A stretch of 64,000 bases of DNA from Chryseobacterium sp. JAH (GTDB taxonomy: Bacteria; Bacteroidota; Bacteroidia; Flavobacteriales; Weeksellaceae). The DNA is taken from NCBI RefSeq assembly GCF_001507335.1, contig NZ_LMAH01000002.1, positions 186,001 through 250,000 on the forward strand, read 5' to 3'. Of the stretch, positions 1 to 9,014 are shown one piece after another (position 1 is the stretch's first letter; each line of letters begins with the position of its first letter). Under the pieces are notes generated by a model. It did not search any database and was not told the origin of the DNA. It saw only the letters and a program-made list of their open reading frames with translations. Made by a program: the position numbers and the translations under genes.

Positions 1-613
1 CTGCGATAACATTTGAATATTTGGTGACCCATTTTTTAAAGAAGGGATTTAGTACAACTCCCAAAATAATCGGCAGTAAAACTTTGATTAATAACTGCTG
101 AATAATCTCACCTTGATTTCCTGCTTCTGCATTTGGTTTCAGGAAAAAGCTCATGAAAAGAGGTGTTATGATAATTCCAATTAATCCCGAAATGGAAGCG
201 TTGAAAATTGCTGAAGTTACATTGCCTTTTGCAATAGAAACCATGACCACCGAAGATGAAACCGTTGATGGCAGACTCGCCAAAAAAAATACTGAGAGCC
301 AAATGCTGTAGTACTCCGAATCTTTGACCAAAGGGTAAAAAATGAAAACCAGTAGAGGAAAAATAAGAAACGTTCCTGATTGAATCAGAAGATGTAATTT
401 CCAGTTTGAAACGTCTTTAACAACTTCTTTTAAATTTAATTTCAGTCCATACAGGAGGAAAATACCTGCAATTCCCCAATCAATAAAACCGGAGAGATTA
501 ACGTACTGATTATAAGATTCGTGAAAGGGAAATAATTTTGCTATCAAAACCATTACAATCAACAGAAGCAGAAAAATATTCTGTTTGTTGAATATGGTTG
601 TCATCAACTTCAT
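1..613 (-). CDS. SBF-like bile acid:sodium symporter family protein, 3' end outside window
   Basis: About 204 codons are visible; the reading frame runs off the left edge, so the C-terminal third is missing. The translation begins MKLMTTIFNKQNIF and is a run of hydrophobic helices, with the segments FIDWGIAGIFLLYGLKLNL and SLPSTVSSSVVMVSIAKGN typical of the SBF-like (PF13593) branch of bile-acid:Na+ symporter relatives. It is an inner-membrane carrier whose substrate cannot be told from sequence. The ATG at 613 is preferred; an in-frame ATG lies three codons inside. The gene is downstream of the sus operon on the same strand but separated from it by a hairpin terminator, so it is probably not part of the glycan locus. 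Family call is firm, substrate unknown. Confidence 0.85.
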   Translation of the reverse strand, partial: MKLMTTIFNKQNIFLLLLIVMVLIAKLFPFHESYNQYVNLSGFIDWGIAGIFLLYGLKLNLKEVVKDVSNWKLHLLIQSGTFLIFPLLVFIFYPLVKDSEYYSIWLSVFFLASLPSTVSSSVVMVSIAKGNVTSAIFNASISGLIGIIITPLFMSFFLKPNAEAGNQGEIIQQLLIKVLLPIILGVVLNPFFKKWVTKYSNVIA

Positions 614-645
614 TGCTAAGAATTTTGAACATTCAATTTACAAAA

Positions 646-685
646 AAAAACCTTGTCAGAGCTTTTAGCCCCTGACAAAGTTTTT
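646..685. terminator. Bidirectional hairpin terminator
   Basis: AAAAACCTTGTCAG at 646-659 pairs with CTGACAAAGTTTTT at 672-685, 13 of 14 positions (one C/A mismatch), loop 12 nt. A-runs and T-runs flank the stem on both sides, so it could stop minus-strand transcription coming from the GH97 gene. Confidence 0.6.
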
Positions 686-699
686 ATAAAAGTAGACTT

Positions 700-823
700 T
701 CCTAGCCCTGATCGCAGCGGCATCCTTTTTTGGTATTGCGATTGCGAAAAAGTTCAACAGATTGCTTCACTTTATTCGCAGTAACAAAAAAGATATAGTG
801 AAGAGCAGGAAACAGCTTCTTAA
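700..823 (+). ncRNA. Flavo-1-like structured RNA
   Basis: Seen: a non-coding stretch in which CTTTTTTGGTATTGCG (725-740) pairs with CGCAGTAACAAAAAAG (777-792), 15 of 16 positions, and the flanking arms CCTG (707-710) and CAGG (816-819) can close the outer helix. The conserved-looking arms TAGCCCTGATCGCAGCGGCATCC and AAGATATAGTGAAGAGCAGG match my memory of a widespread flavobacterial intergenic RNA, the Flavo-1 motif. Orientation is inferred from that resemblance; the element would be transcribed against the flanking minus-strand genes. A covariance-model search would settle it. It could also be a non-transcribed interspersed palindrome. Confidence 0.5.
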
Positions 824-860
824 AAAAGAACTACCTGAACCTGTTATGCTGCGTTCACTT

Positions 861-3020
861 TTATTTCACAGGTTTAATCGAGATTGCAAAACCTCCACTT
901 CTCACCATTTTGAAAGGAATTTTCGACTTGCTCGTAATCTGCTTTTTGTAAATATTGTAGCTTTGAGGATTGTCGATATAATCTGCGTCTTTTCCATCTT
1001 CATAGATTGTCGCTTCGTATTTTTTGCCTTTATCAAGGAAAGAAAAATCAACTGTATATTCACGCTTGTTTTCGTCGGTAATTCCTCCTACGAACCAATT
1101 TTCTGTACCTTTTGCTTTCCTTGCCGTAATTACATAATCTCCAGGCTCCGCCGATAAAATTTTGGTATCATCCCAGTCTGCAGCCACGTCTTTGATAAAC
1201 TGGAAGGCATCCATGTGCTTTTTGTAGTTTTCAGGTAAGTCTGCAGCCATCTGAAGTGGCATATACATCGTTACATACAATGCTAACTGTTTTGCCAATG
1301 TTGTTTTTACAAAACGCTTGTCTCCAGGGAAATAGTAATCTAACTTGGTCTGGAAGATTCCAGGTGTATAATCCATAGAACCTCCCATCCATCTTGTGAA
1401 AGGAAGAATCGTCTGGTGATCAGGATTATTTCCTCCAAATGCTTCGTATTCTGTTCCACGAGCTGCTTCAGCAGAAATATAGTTTGGATACGTACGGCTT
1501 TCACCTGTCGGACGAACTGATTCGTGAGAATTTACCATCACTTTGTACTCATTCGCCTTTTCAGCGATTCTGTAATAATGGTTGATCATCCATTGTGAAT
1601 AATGATGTTCTCCTCTAGGAATAACATCGCCTACATAACCTGTTTTCACCGCATCATACCCATATTTGTTCATCAATTGGAATGCTTTATCAGCCCATCT
1701 TTCGTAGTTCGTTGCAGAACCTGAAGTCTCGTGGTGCATAATCAGCTTAATTCCTTTTGAATGAGCATACTCATTTAACATTTTGATATCAAAATCCGGA
1801 TAAGGCGTAATAAAATCAAAAACATATTCTTTTGAACGGCCGAACCAGTCTTCCCAACCGACATTCCAGCCTTCAATCAGAAGTCCCTGAAAACCGTTTT
1901 CTGCAGCGAAATCGATATAATCTTTTACCTTTGTATTGTTGGCACCATGATTTCCATTCGGTGTCAGTTTGGAAAAATCAGTTTCGCCTAAACGTACATT
2001 TGATTCAGGCTGTCCATATGCCCACTGAGATTTTCCGATGATCATTTCCCACCAAACGCCCATGTATTTTGTAGGGTGAATGTAAGAAGTGTCAGTATAT
2101 TTTGTCGGTTCGTTTAGATTAAAAATCATTTTAGAAGCCATTACATCCTCCGCTTTCGGAGCTACAATAATAGTTCTCCAAGGTGTCACCATCGGAGTCT
2201 GCATGTATCCTTTAGCACCCTGTCTGTCGGCTGTAAGATGAGTTTTGAATTTAAAATTCTGTGCATCTACTTCAAGATGAGAAGCCGGATAGTCTAAAAC
2301 AGCTGCCTCTGCGACGTTGATATATAAAGGAGTTTTTCCTTCTACTTTCAACATCAATGGAGACTGCACTGCATTTTTGATTAGCGTCTGAGAAGCGTTG
2401 GCATCCGCAGCTTTTGCCCATCTACCCGGGATTTCAGAAACTTTTGTTTCCTGATATTGATATTCCTGAGAGTCATAATCTGCAACCATCCACCATGCTT
2501 TCATGTCTGATGGAAAATCGATTTCAGAATCTTCTTCACGGATCACGAAATAATTTAAATTTTTCTGCTGAGGAAATTCATATCTGAATCCTAATCCGTC
2601 ATTGAACAATCTGAATTTTACGATAATGCTTCTGTCAGTACTTGTTTGATTAAGTGTAACCGCCAATTCGTTGTAGTGGTTGATATAATTTTTCTTCTCT
2701 CCTAATACCGGTTGCCAGGTTTCGTTTTTTGAATCAGTTTTTTCTGCTGTTTTTGTAAATCCACTATTCAAATCAAATTTAGCATCTTCAGGTTTTGCAA
2801 TTTCTGAAGCAAACTTAATAGAAGATTCTTTAAAGATTCTCAGTCCTAATTTTGAATCTTCAACTACGGTTTTACCTTCAAATTTAAGATTGTAATACGG
2901 CACGCCATTCTTCAACTGGAAATCCATTTCAAATTTTCCGTCCGGCGATTTTATAGACTGTGCATTCGCAATTCCAAACATCATTGAGAGCAAAACTGCC
3001 CCGATTGTCATTTTCTTCAT
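861..3020 (-). CDS. susB: Glycoside hydrolase family 97 alpha-glucosidase (SusB-like)
   Basis: 719 aa, a usual GH97 length. Signal peptide MKKMTIGAVLLSMMFGIANA, then an N-terminal beta-sandwich, a central (beta/alpha)8 barrel (about 310-590) and a C-terminal beta domain. E431 in HHETSG, E500 in NSHESVRP and E524 in RGTEYEAF sit at a constant offset of eight from the SusB glutamates E439, E508 and E532 known as base, acid and Ca2+/base ligands. The position used as nucleophile in retaining GH97 enzymes is glycine here (VKTGYVG), which points to the inverting alpha-glucosidase subgroup. It is predicted to be periplasmic and to cut imported malto-oligosaccharides to glucose. Last gene of the susC-susD-susE operon, 76 bp after susE. 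Family call is firm; the exact linkage is inferred. Confidence 0.93.
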   Translation of the reverse strand: MKKMTIGAVLLSMMFGIANAQSIKSPDGKFEMDFQLKNGVPYYNLKFEGKTVVEDSKLGLRIFKESSIKFASEIAKPEDAKFDLNSGFTKTAEKTDSKNETWQPVLGEKKNYINHYNELAVTLNQTSTDRSIIVKFRLFNDGLGFRYEFPQQKNLNYFVIREEDSEIDFPSDMKAWWMVADYDSQEYQYQETKVSEIPGRWAKAADANASQTLIKNAVQSPLMLKVEGKTPLYINVAEAAVLDYPASHLEVDAQNFKFKTHLTADRQGAKGYMQTPMVTPWRTIIVAPKAEDVMASKMIFNLNEPTKYTDTSYIHPTKYMGVWWEMIIGKSQWAYGQPESNVRLGETDFSKLTPNGNHGANNTKVKDYIDFAAENGFQGLLIEGWNVGWEDWFGRSKEYVFDFITPYPDFDIKMLNEYAHSKGIKLIMHHETSGSATNYERWADKAFQLMNKYGYDAVKTGYVGDVIPRGEHHYSQWMINHYYRIAEKANEYKVMVNSHESVRPTGESRTYPNYISAEAARGTEYEAFGGNNPDHQTILPFTRWMGGSMDYTPGIFQTKLDYYFPGDKRFVKTTLAKQLALYVTMYMPLQMAADLPENYKKHMDAFQFIKDVAADWDDTKILSAEPGDYVITARKAKGTENWFVGGITDENKREYTVDFSFLDKGKKYEATIYEDGKDADYIDNPQSYNIYKKQITSKSKIPFKMVRSGGFAISIKPVK

Positions 3021-3096
3021 ATTGATTATTATAAACTTTAAAAATAGAAAAAGTGCTGCCTTACAGCAACACTTTGCTATGAAAATTAGATATATT

Positions 3097-4209
3097 TTAC
3101 AATTTTGTAACAGTGATCTTATAAAAAGCTGAATTATGTAAATCTAATTCGATTTTATAATTTCCTGATGTTGCTACTTTATAACTAGGGTCACCTGTCA
3201 CAGTATCTTCTGCACTTAAGTACGTTTGAACTCCTGTTCCGGATGCCAACGTCTGGTCAGTACTTGAAGGCTGTATTTTCACTGCCCATGCATCATTGGC
3301 ACGTAATTTAAATACACCTGTATTGGTTAATGCAATCGAATTGATAACATAGGTTTTTGTTGTAGGATTGTACACGAAATCTGTATCTGAGGCATAACCT
3401 GTCGGAGTTGCATCACCAATCACACCAAAATTAAGAAGTGTCGTCGAATAGGTATTTGCCGTCCAGTCAACTTTAAGATAATATGTTCCTGCTATCAAAG
3501 CTTTTATATTTTGCTCACCGGTTTCAACTAGTTTTCCTGTCAAGGTACCGTCATCACCCTTATCTCCTGCCCAATCTTGATTGATAGTAAATTTATACTC
3601 ACTATTTGGCGTACTAACATAAATAAACCCTCTATACTGACTGTTTTTGCCAGGAGAAAATAAATTCGGAGTATTGGACGGAGTCCAATCTGCATATCCA
3701 GCTGCTCCCGCATATCCGCCAGGAACATTAATTTTAGGAAAAATTAAATCTGGGTTTGGAATATAGCCAGTAATATTTATTGTTAATACATTCGAATAAA
3801 ATGAAGTAACATTATTTACACTTGACTTTAATCTAACCTCTATTGCCTTTGCAGAATTCGGTGCTACATTTAATGTTGCTAAAACATTGTTTAATTCAAG
3901 ATGGGTTACGGAAAGTGTATTTTTATCCATAGAAACTTCCTTAGTAGCACTTGGATTAAAATTGGTTCCTGCAACAGCAAATTCTAAAGCGTTTGTAAAC
4001 TGTACAGCTGGACTGAAAGTCGGATTTTTATATGTAAAATCAAGCGCCGCCTGCTCTGCAATAGTTTCATCTAAAACGATAGATGTTTTAGTGACAGATA
4101 AATTACTTGAAGAAGTATTATTAAGCGTTACTTTATCTTCATCACCTTCACAAGAAATAAACAAAGAAGATACTATTCCTAAAAGAAATATTTTAAATAT
4201 GTTTTTCAT
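3097..4209 (-). CDS. susE: SusE-like starch-binding outer-membrane lipoprotein
   Basis: 370 aa with a lipoprotein signal ending in the lipobox LFISC (Cys20), so it should be lipid-anchored and surface exposed. Residues about 35-150 form the SusE N-terminal beta domain (repeated VxxTKTSIVLDE/FTNALEFAV patterns). The C-terminal half carries two similar beta-rich modules (around 195-260 and 270-370) with aromatic residues of the SusE/F carbohydrate-binding type, for example YYLKVDWTANTY and YKIELDLHNSAFYKITV. It probably holds glucan chains for the SusCD channel. It starts 18 bp after the susD stop, so cotranscription is likely. SusE and SusF cannot be told apart by eye; only one such protein is present. 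Confidence 0.85.
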   Translation of the reverse strand: MKNIFKIFLLGIVSSLFISCEGDEDKVTLNNTSSSNLSVTKTSIVLDETIAEQAALDFTYKNPTFSPAVQFTNALEFAVAGTNFNPSATKEVSMDKNTLSVTHLELNNVLATLNVAPNSAKAIEVRLKSSVNNVTSFYSNVLTINITGYIPNPDLIFPKINVPGGYAGAAGYADWTPSNTPNLFSPGKNSQYRGFIYVSTPNSEYKFTINQDWAGDKGDDGTLTGKLVETGEQNIKALIAGTYYLKVDWTANTYSTTLLNFGVIGDATPTGYASDTDFVYNPTTKTYVINSIALTNTGVFKLRANDAWAVKIQPSSTDQTLASGTGVQTYLSAEDTVTGDPSYKVATSGNYKIELDLHNSAFYKITVTKL

Positions 4210-4227
4210 TCTAAATAATTTTAGTAA

Positions 4228-5796
4228 TTAATATCCTGTATTTTGTGTCAAATTGGGGTTGGATTGAAGCGCTGTTGCCGGAATAGGAAAAACCTTATAG
4301 TTATCAGAAATTGATGCGCCATCTTTAGCACCTCCTTTCCATGGCCACAAATATGAACCTCCTGTAAATTTACCAAATCTTATTAAATCCTGTCTTCTCA
4401 TACCTTCTAAATTAAGCTCTCTTCCTCTTTCATCTAATATATTTTGAAGTGACAACGTTAAATTTCCAGCATTTGCTCTGTTTCTTACCTGATTAAAATA
4501 CGTTTGAGCTAATCCCATATCTGCTCCAGCAGCACCTCTCATTGCACATTCTGCATACATTAAATAAGCATCACTTAATCTGAACAGAGGAAAATCTGTA
4601 GATACAAAGACTGAAGGAGTTCCTGTTCCTGAACTATTTACATTTTGGAATTTTATAGAAGGATATCCGTCTTTCCATACTTTGTAATCAGTCATTTCGT
4701 AGCTATGCCCTGTAGTATAAAAAAGTTTTGCCCTCTGATCTGTACTTGCATCAAGAGCTGCCGCAGAGTTTCCAAACAAACCGTACCAACCTTTACTAGC
4801 TCTGTGCCCAGCCCACGCTCCTGCGTCCGGTCCTACTGACCCATAGGTTTGTGGTGTCATTGTTTCTATACTAAGACTGCCTTGTATAATGTAAGTTGTA
4901 TTTCCAAAACTCTGACTTGAAATTGCATCTGCTATTAAAGGAAATATAATTTCATTTGAAGTATTATTATCTGTTCTAAAGTTTTTGGAAAAATTACTTT
5001 CAAGACTATAACCCGCTGCGATAACTTTGTTTAGATAAGGTACCGCACTACTATATCTGTTTGCACCTGTATATACTTCTGCATTAAGGTATAATTTAGC
5101 TAATAGAAACTGTACAGTAGCTTTATTTGCTCTTCCATAAGAATTAGTAACTGGCAATGCTGTTTCGGCTTCAATTAGCTGGCTTTCAACATAGTTGAAT
5201 AATTCTGTTCTGGAAGATTGTGGAAGAGGAGCTGTTGTTCCAAAATTAGTATCTGTAACCAATGCCCCTTTACCGAATAAATCAATGATATAATAATAAG
5301 ATAAAGCTCTTAGGAATTTTAATTCTCCGATTGCCTCTGTTTTCTTTGCATAGTTTACATCATCTTTATTAAGAATCAGAATAAGATTAGTGGCTTGAGG
5401 TATGATATAATATAATCTATCATAAACATATCTGAAGAACTTATTGCTATCTGTCCAGTTTGAGGTCGTCGTTAACTGGTCTAGACCATTATCTCCCCAT
5501 CTGTTTTTCATTCCGTCTGCTGTAAAGTCTTCAAGATTTATCAGTCCTCTGATAAAAGGTGACTCACCAGGGTCTGCACCAGCAACATCAGATTCACCCG
5601 ATCCCCTAACACTTGATAATGCGTAGCTAGCATATAGTCTTGAAAGCAATCCTTCTACTGCATTTGGATCTTGCGCAATAAGTTGCTCTAAGGTATAATC
5701 ATATTTTGGTTCTGTATCCAAATCCCCAATACAAGAACTCGTCGCTAACAAAAATACTGTACCTAAAGCAAGCAATTTAAATTTTATATTTTTCAT
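4228..5796 (-). CDS. susD: SusD/RagB family nutrient-binding outer-membrane lipoprotein
   Basis: 522 aa. Lipobox ATSSC near residue 21 follows a short hydrophobic leader. The N-terminal segment (about 30-330) is the helical TPR-like SusD fold (DPNAVEGLLSRLYASYA, IGELKFLRALSYYYIIDLFG), and the C-terminal RagB/SusD domain includes FPLFRLSDAYLMYAECAMRG and the hallmark LDERGRELNLEGMRRQDLIRFG. SusD acts as the lid of the SusC transporter and captures glycan at the cell surface. It begins only 9 bp after the susC stop codon, the universal susC-susD arrangement. The exact ligand is inferred as alpha-glucan from the linked GH97 gene. Confidence 0.95.
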   Translation of the reverse strand: MKNIKFKLLALGTVFLLATSSCIGDLDTEPKYDYTLEQLIAQDPNAVEGLLSRLYASYALSSVRGSGESDVAGADPGESPFIRGLINLEDFTADGMKNRWGDNGLDQLTTTSNWTDSNKFFRYVYDRLYYIIPQATNLILILNKDDVNYAKKTEAIGELKFLRALSYYYIIDLFGKGALVTDTNFGTTAPLPQSSRTELFNYVESQLIEAETALPVTNSYGRANKATVQFLLAKLYLNAEVYTGANRYSSAVPYLNKVIAAGYSLESNFSKNFRTDNNTSNEIIFPLIADAISSQSFGNTTYIIQGSLSIETMTPQTYGSVGPDAGAWAGHRASKGWYGLFGNSAAALDASTDQRAKLFYTTGHSYEMTDYKVWKDGYPSIKFQNVNSSGTGTPSVFVSTDFPLFRLSDAYLMYAECAMRGAAGADMGLAQTYFNQVRNRANAGNLTLSLQNILDERGRELNLEGMRRQDLIRFGKFTGGSYLWPWKGGAKDGASISDNYKVFPIPATALQSNPNLTQNTGY

Positions 5797-5805
5797 TATT
5801 TGTAA

Positions 5806-8679
5806 TTAAAAGTTAAGATTAAAACCTATAGTATACACTCGCGGTCTTGGGTAAAAATTATTGTCGACACCATTAAAGTTTTCTGGATCCATGCCTTTGT
5901 ACTTAGTAATTACAAATGCATTATTCACAGAAGCATAAACTCTGATATTGGTATTTTTAAAGGCATTTTCAACTAAATATCCAATCGTTGCATTATCCAT
6001 TCTTAAAAAAGAAGCATCTTCTAAAAAGAAATCCGAATAAATTACTGCATCCGTAATATTATCAAAAGGTGATGTAGCAGCATAGGAATTAGCATTATTA
6101 ACTGATAAACCATTTTGTGGCACAGAACTTTGTCTGTAGCCTTGCGACAATTTTCTTGCATTGAAGACCTTTCCTCCTATTTGACCTCTCAAACTTGTAC
6201 TGAAATCAAATTTTTTATAATTGAAAGATGTACTGAAGCCGTACGTCCAGTTTGGTCTTATCGCTGTAAAATACTTATCTTCTGTATTAATAATTCCATC
6301 ATTATTTCTGTCTACCACAACACCCGCTAAAGGATTGCCGTTAGCATCATAAACTTGCTCGTAAACATTTGCTGAAAAAGGCTGATAACCTACTGCATTA
6401 TATGCTAAGATATTACCTGTACCCACCGGTAAACCACCGTCTTGCCCCTGAATCAATTCTAACTGATCAAGATTTTTAACTTTACCTTTATTATAACCCA
6501 TATTCCCGGAAATACTCCAGATAACATGATCTGTTTTTATTGCATTTAAAGTTAAGTTTAGTTCTACCCCACTGTTTTCGGTACTTCCAATATTTCTCAC
6601 AAATTCATTTGTTAAAAACTGCCCTGCCGGATACGGTACTTTAGCTAACAGATCACTTGTTTCCGTATGATATACATCTAAGCTTCCAGTGATAAGATTA
6701 TTCTTAAATAAAGAGAAATCTAATCCGGCATTCATGGTAGTAGCTTTTTCCCAAGTAAGTTCATCATTGAAAGGTATTGCGCTGTAAGTTCCGATTCCCG
6801 GAAAATATTGTGATCCTGCATTTCCTTCTTGAAATAAAGCTCTTGATGGATAATAACCTGCAATTTGCGTGATATCCTGCTGACCAGTTTGTCCCCATCC
6901 TAATCTTAGTTTCAACTCTTTTACACTTTTAGAATCTTTCAGGAAATTTTCTTCAGTAATCTTCCATGCAAAAGCAACTGATGGAAAGTATCCCCATCTG
7001 ATGTCTTTTCTAAATAATGAGGAAGCATCTGCTCTCAACGTAGCAGTAAACAAGTACTTATTCACCAAATCAATATTTGTTCTTCCAATGAAAGACTGAA
7101 GATTAGTTAAATTATAATAGTTGTTGTTCGGATTTAATAACGGAAACTGTACAAAACTCTCTCTTAAACCACTCTCATTATTGTATCTGAACTGATCTTT
7201 ATGTCCTTCATTTCTAAAGCTTTGATAAGAGTATCCTCCTTGAATCAAAAAATGAGAAATAAAACCTGAAAAATTCTTTTCGTAAACTAAATATGAATCC
7301 AAGGTTTTGTTTAATATATTTTGTCTTTCTCTATAGTCTACCCCAGGATTAAAAACATAGTCATTTGGTGTCACTGCTTTATTAATAAGCCTGTAGGTTT
7401 GGATAGCATTATCACCATACACTGTTTCAAGATTAGATTCTGACGTTTCAATTCCTAAATTTACAACCGCTCTTAATTCCGGTAAAAAATGCATTTTGTA
7501 ATCAAGTTCTACATTCCCAAGTAATTTTTTTATTTTCTGAGGAGAGTTTCGTTGAAGTAGAACAGCCAAAGGATTTGACTGTCCAATGGTTGTATACTGA
7601 TTACTTACTAAAGCAGTATTCTGATAAAAACCTCCAAATCTATTGTAAGGATTTCCGTTTAAACCCGTTTCAGAAACATAAATTGGTTTGGTAGGATCCA
7701 TCGATATTGCTCCACCTATCGCCGCATCCTGATCAACAGCATTTAAATCTGAAATAATACCTTTGGCATTAACATCAATTTTTAAATGCTTATCAAATAA
7801 CGTTGGTGTTACTCGTAATGCTCCAGAAAACCTTTCATAATCACTCGTTTTAACAACACCTTCTGTCCTGTTATAACCTAATGATAATCTTACCGGTAAC
7901 TTTTTATCAAATAGTGCTCCAGACAAACTTACATTATTATCGGTAGATACGGATGTTCTGTAAATAGCATCTTGCCAATTGGTATCGTAAATTGTACCTG
8001 TTGTAGTGGGTGAACTTGCTAATCCTGCCACACCAAGTTTCCACCTGCTTTGTGGGAAGTATTTACTTACATAATCAACAAACTCAGAAGAATTCATTAC
8101 ATCGGCAAATTTTGTAACCTCACCAACAGACATGTTGGTACTGAAATTAACCTTCAATTTACCTCCTCCTTTTTTCGTAGTTATTATGATTACACCATTT
8201 GATGCTCTAGACCCATATATAGCTGTTGCTGAAGCATCTTTTAATATGGAAAAAGACTCAATATCATTTGGGTTAACTAAATTTAGAGGATTTGCAGAAC
8301 CTGCAGCAGTCACAAAATCTAATGGTACTCCATCAATTACAATTAAAGGATTATTTTGTGCAGAAATAGAAGAACCTCCTCTTATTCTAATATTTGGAGC
8401 AGAATCTGGTGAGCCACCACTATTTGTGATCCTGACTCCAGGTGCCTTTCCATTAATTAATTGATCTGCAGAAACAATCGCTCCCTTATTAAATTCTTTT
8501 TCAGTAACTGAAGTAATTGCCCCAGTCAAATCAGATTTTTTCTGCTTTCCATACCCAATCAATACAACCTCCTCAATTGCTTTCTCCTTAGTTGTAGAGT
8601 CTTGTGTCTGCGCGTGCATCATGGAACTTGCCAATAAAAATGCAGGTGCAATTTTTAATACCGTTGTAAAATTTTTCAC
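5806..8679 (-). CDS. susC: SusC/RagA family TonB-dependent outer-membrane transporter
   Basis: 957 aa from the GTG at 8679; a TTG at 8739 would add 20 residues (QDCCGSYFQTK...) that precede and spoil a clean signal peptide, so the GTG is preferred. Signal peptide to about residue 24 (FLLASSMMHAQ), then the TonB-box/plug entry IEEVVLIGYGKQKKSDLTG, plug residues such as GKAPGVRITNSGGSPDSAPN and NPLIVIDGVPLD, and a long 22-strand barrel ending in the beta-signal GFNLNF. The CarboxypepD_reg-like domain of about 80 residues that usually precedes the plug in SusC proteins is absent. First gene of the susCDE-GH97 operon. It imports oligosaccharides using TonB energy. Confidence 0.93.
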   Translation of the reverse strand: MKNFTTVLKIAPAFLLASSMMHAQTQDSTTKEKAIEEVVLIGYGKQKKSDLTGAITSVTEKEFNKGAIVSADQLINGKAPGVRITNSGGSPDSAPNIRIRGGSSISAQNNPLIVIDGVPLDFVTAAGSANPLNLVNPNDIESFSILKDASATAIYGSRASNGVIIITTKKGGGKLKVNFSTNMSVGEVTKFADVMNSSEFVDYVSKYFPQSRWKLGVAGLASSPTTTGTIYDTNWQDAIYRTSVSTDNNVSLSGALFDKKLPVRLSLGYNRTEGVVKTSDYERFSGALRVTPTLFDKHLKIDVNAKGIISDLNAVDQDAAIGGAISMDPTKPIYVSETGLNGNPYNRFGGFYQNTALVSNQYTTIGQSNPLAVLLQRNSPQKIKKLLGNVELDYKMHFLPELRAVVNLGIETSESNLETVYGDNAIQTYRLINKAVTPNDYVFNPGVDYRERQNILNKTLDSYLVYEKNFSGFISHFLIQGGYSYQSFRNEGHKDQFRYNNESGLRESFVQFPLLNPNNNYYNLTNLQSFIGRTNIDLVNKYLFTATLRADASSLFRKDIRWGYFPSVAFAWKITEENFLKDSKSVKELKLRLGWGQTGQQDITQIAGYYPSRALFQEGNAGSQYFPGIGTYSAIPFNDELTWEKATTMNAGLDFSLFKNNLITGSLDVYHTETSDLLAKVPYPAGQFLTNEFVRNIGSTENSGVELNLTLNAIKTDHVIWSISGNMGYNKGKVKNLDQLELIQGQDGGLPVGTGNILAYNAVGYQPFSANVYEQVYDANGNPLAGVVVDRNNDGIINTEDKYFTAIRPNWTYGFSTSFNYKKFDFSTSLRGQIGGKVFNARKLSQGYRQSSVPQNGLSVNNANSYAATSPFDNITDAVIYSDFFLEDASFLRMDNATIGYLVENAFKNTNIRVYASVNNAFVITKYKGMDPENFNGVDNNFYPRPRVYTIGFNLNF

Positions 8680-8888
8680 AAATATTATTTTTATATAGTT
8701 TCTTTTTGTCTGAAAATAACTGCCACAGCAGTCTTGCAATTTAGAAAAAAATTATAATTATCTTAATTTTATATTAATTTTCGTTAATATGTTGTAAATT
8801 AAACCATCTATTTTACTTAAAACACTCAAATACAAATACTTAAATACAATTATTCATCGCATAACATCATCCTAGAAGCTTTAAAAAA

Positions 8889-8904
8889 TTAAACAAATGT
8901 TTAA
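8889..8904. promoter_or_regulatory. Palindrome TTAAACA-AA-TGTTTAA, possible operator
   Basis: Perfect 7-bp arms around a 2-bp centre, in the susC/metG divergent region about 210 bp upstream of the susC start. Its core AAACAAATGTTT is also the core of the palindrome at 24864-24887 upstream of tolC. In AT-rich DNA such a match may be chance. Confidence 0.3.
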
Positions 8905-8984
8905 CTATTTAATCTATCATTTTGAGATGATACCAGAATTTGGCACATAAACCATTTATAAAACAGGTATTCCCAAATTATCTT

Positions 8985-8992
8985 TATCTTTG
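8985..8992 (+). promoter_or_regulatory. Bacteroidota -7 box (TATCTTTG) upstream of metG
   Basis: Matches the TAnnTTTG -7 consensus and ends 22 bp before the metG ATG at 9015. No TTG is found at the expected 17-23 bp upstream, so only the -7 element is supported. Confidence 0.45.
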
Positions 8993-9014
8993 CAGACTTA
9001 AAACTATACTATAA

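Larger units (their letters stand above)
8680..9014. other. Divergent intergenic region between susC and metG
   Basis: About 335 very AT-rich bases that must carry the promoters of both susC and metG. No perfect minus-strand TAnnTTTG box was found for susC. A 7-2-7 palindrome (8889-8904) and a metG -7 box (8985-8992) are listed separately. The reading frame that extends susC to 8739 has a TTG start and is not supported. Confidence 0.5.

Noticed and set aside
762-1157. 131-codon plus-strand reading frame
   Set aside because: Antisense to the GH97 gene and starts in the Flavo-1-like RNA; the protein has no recognisable features.
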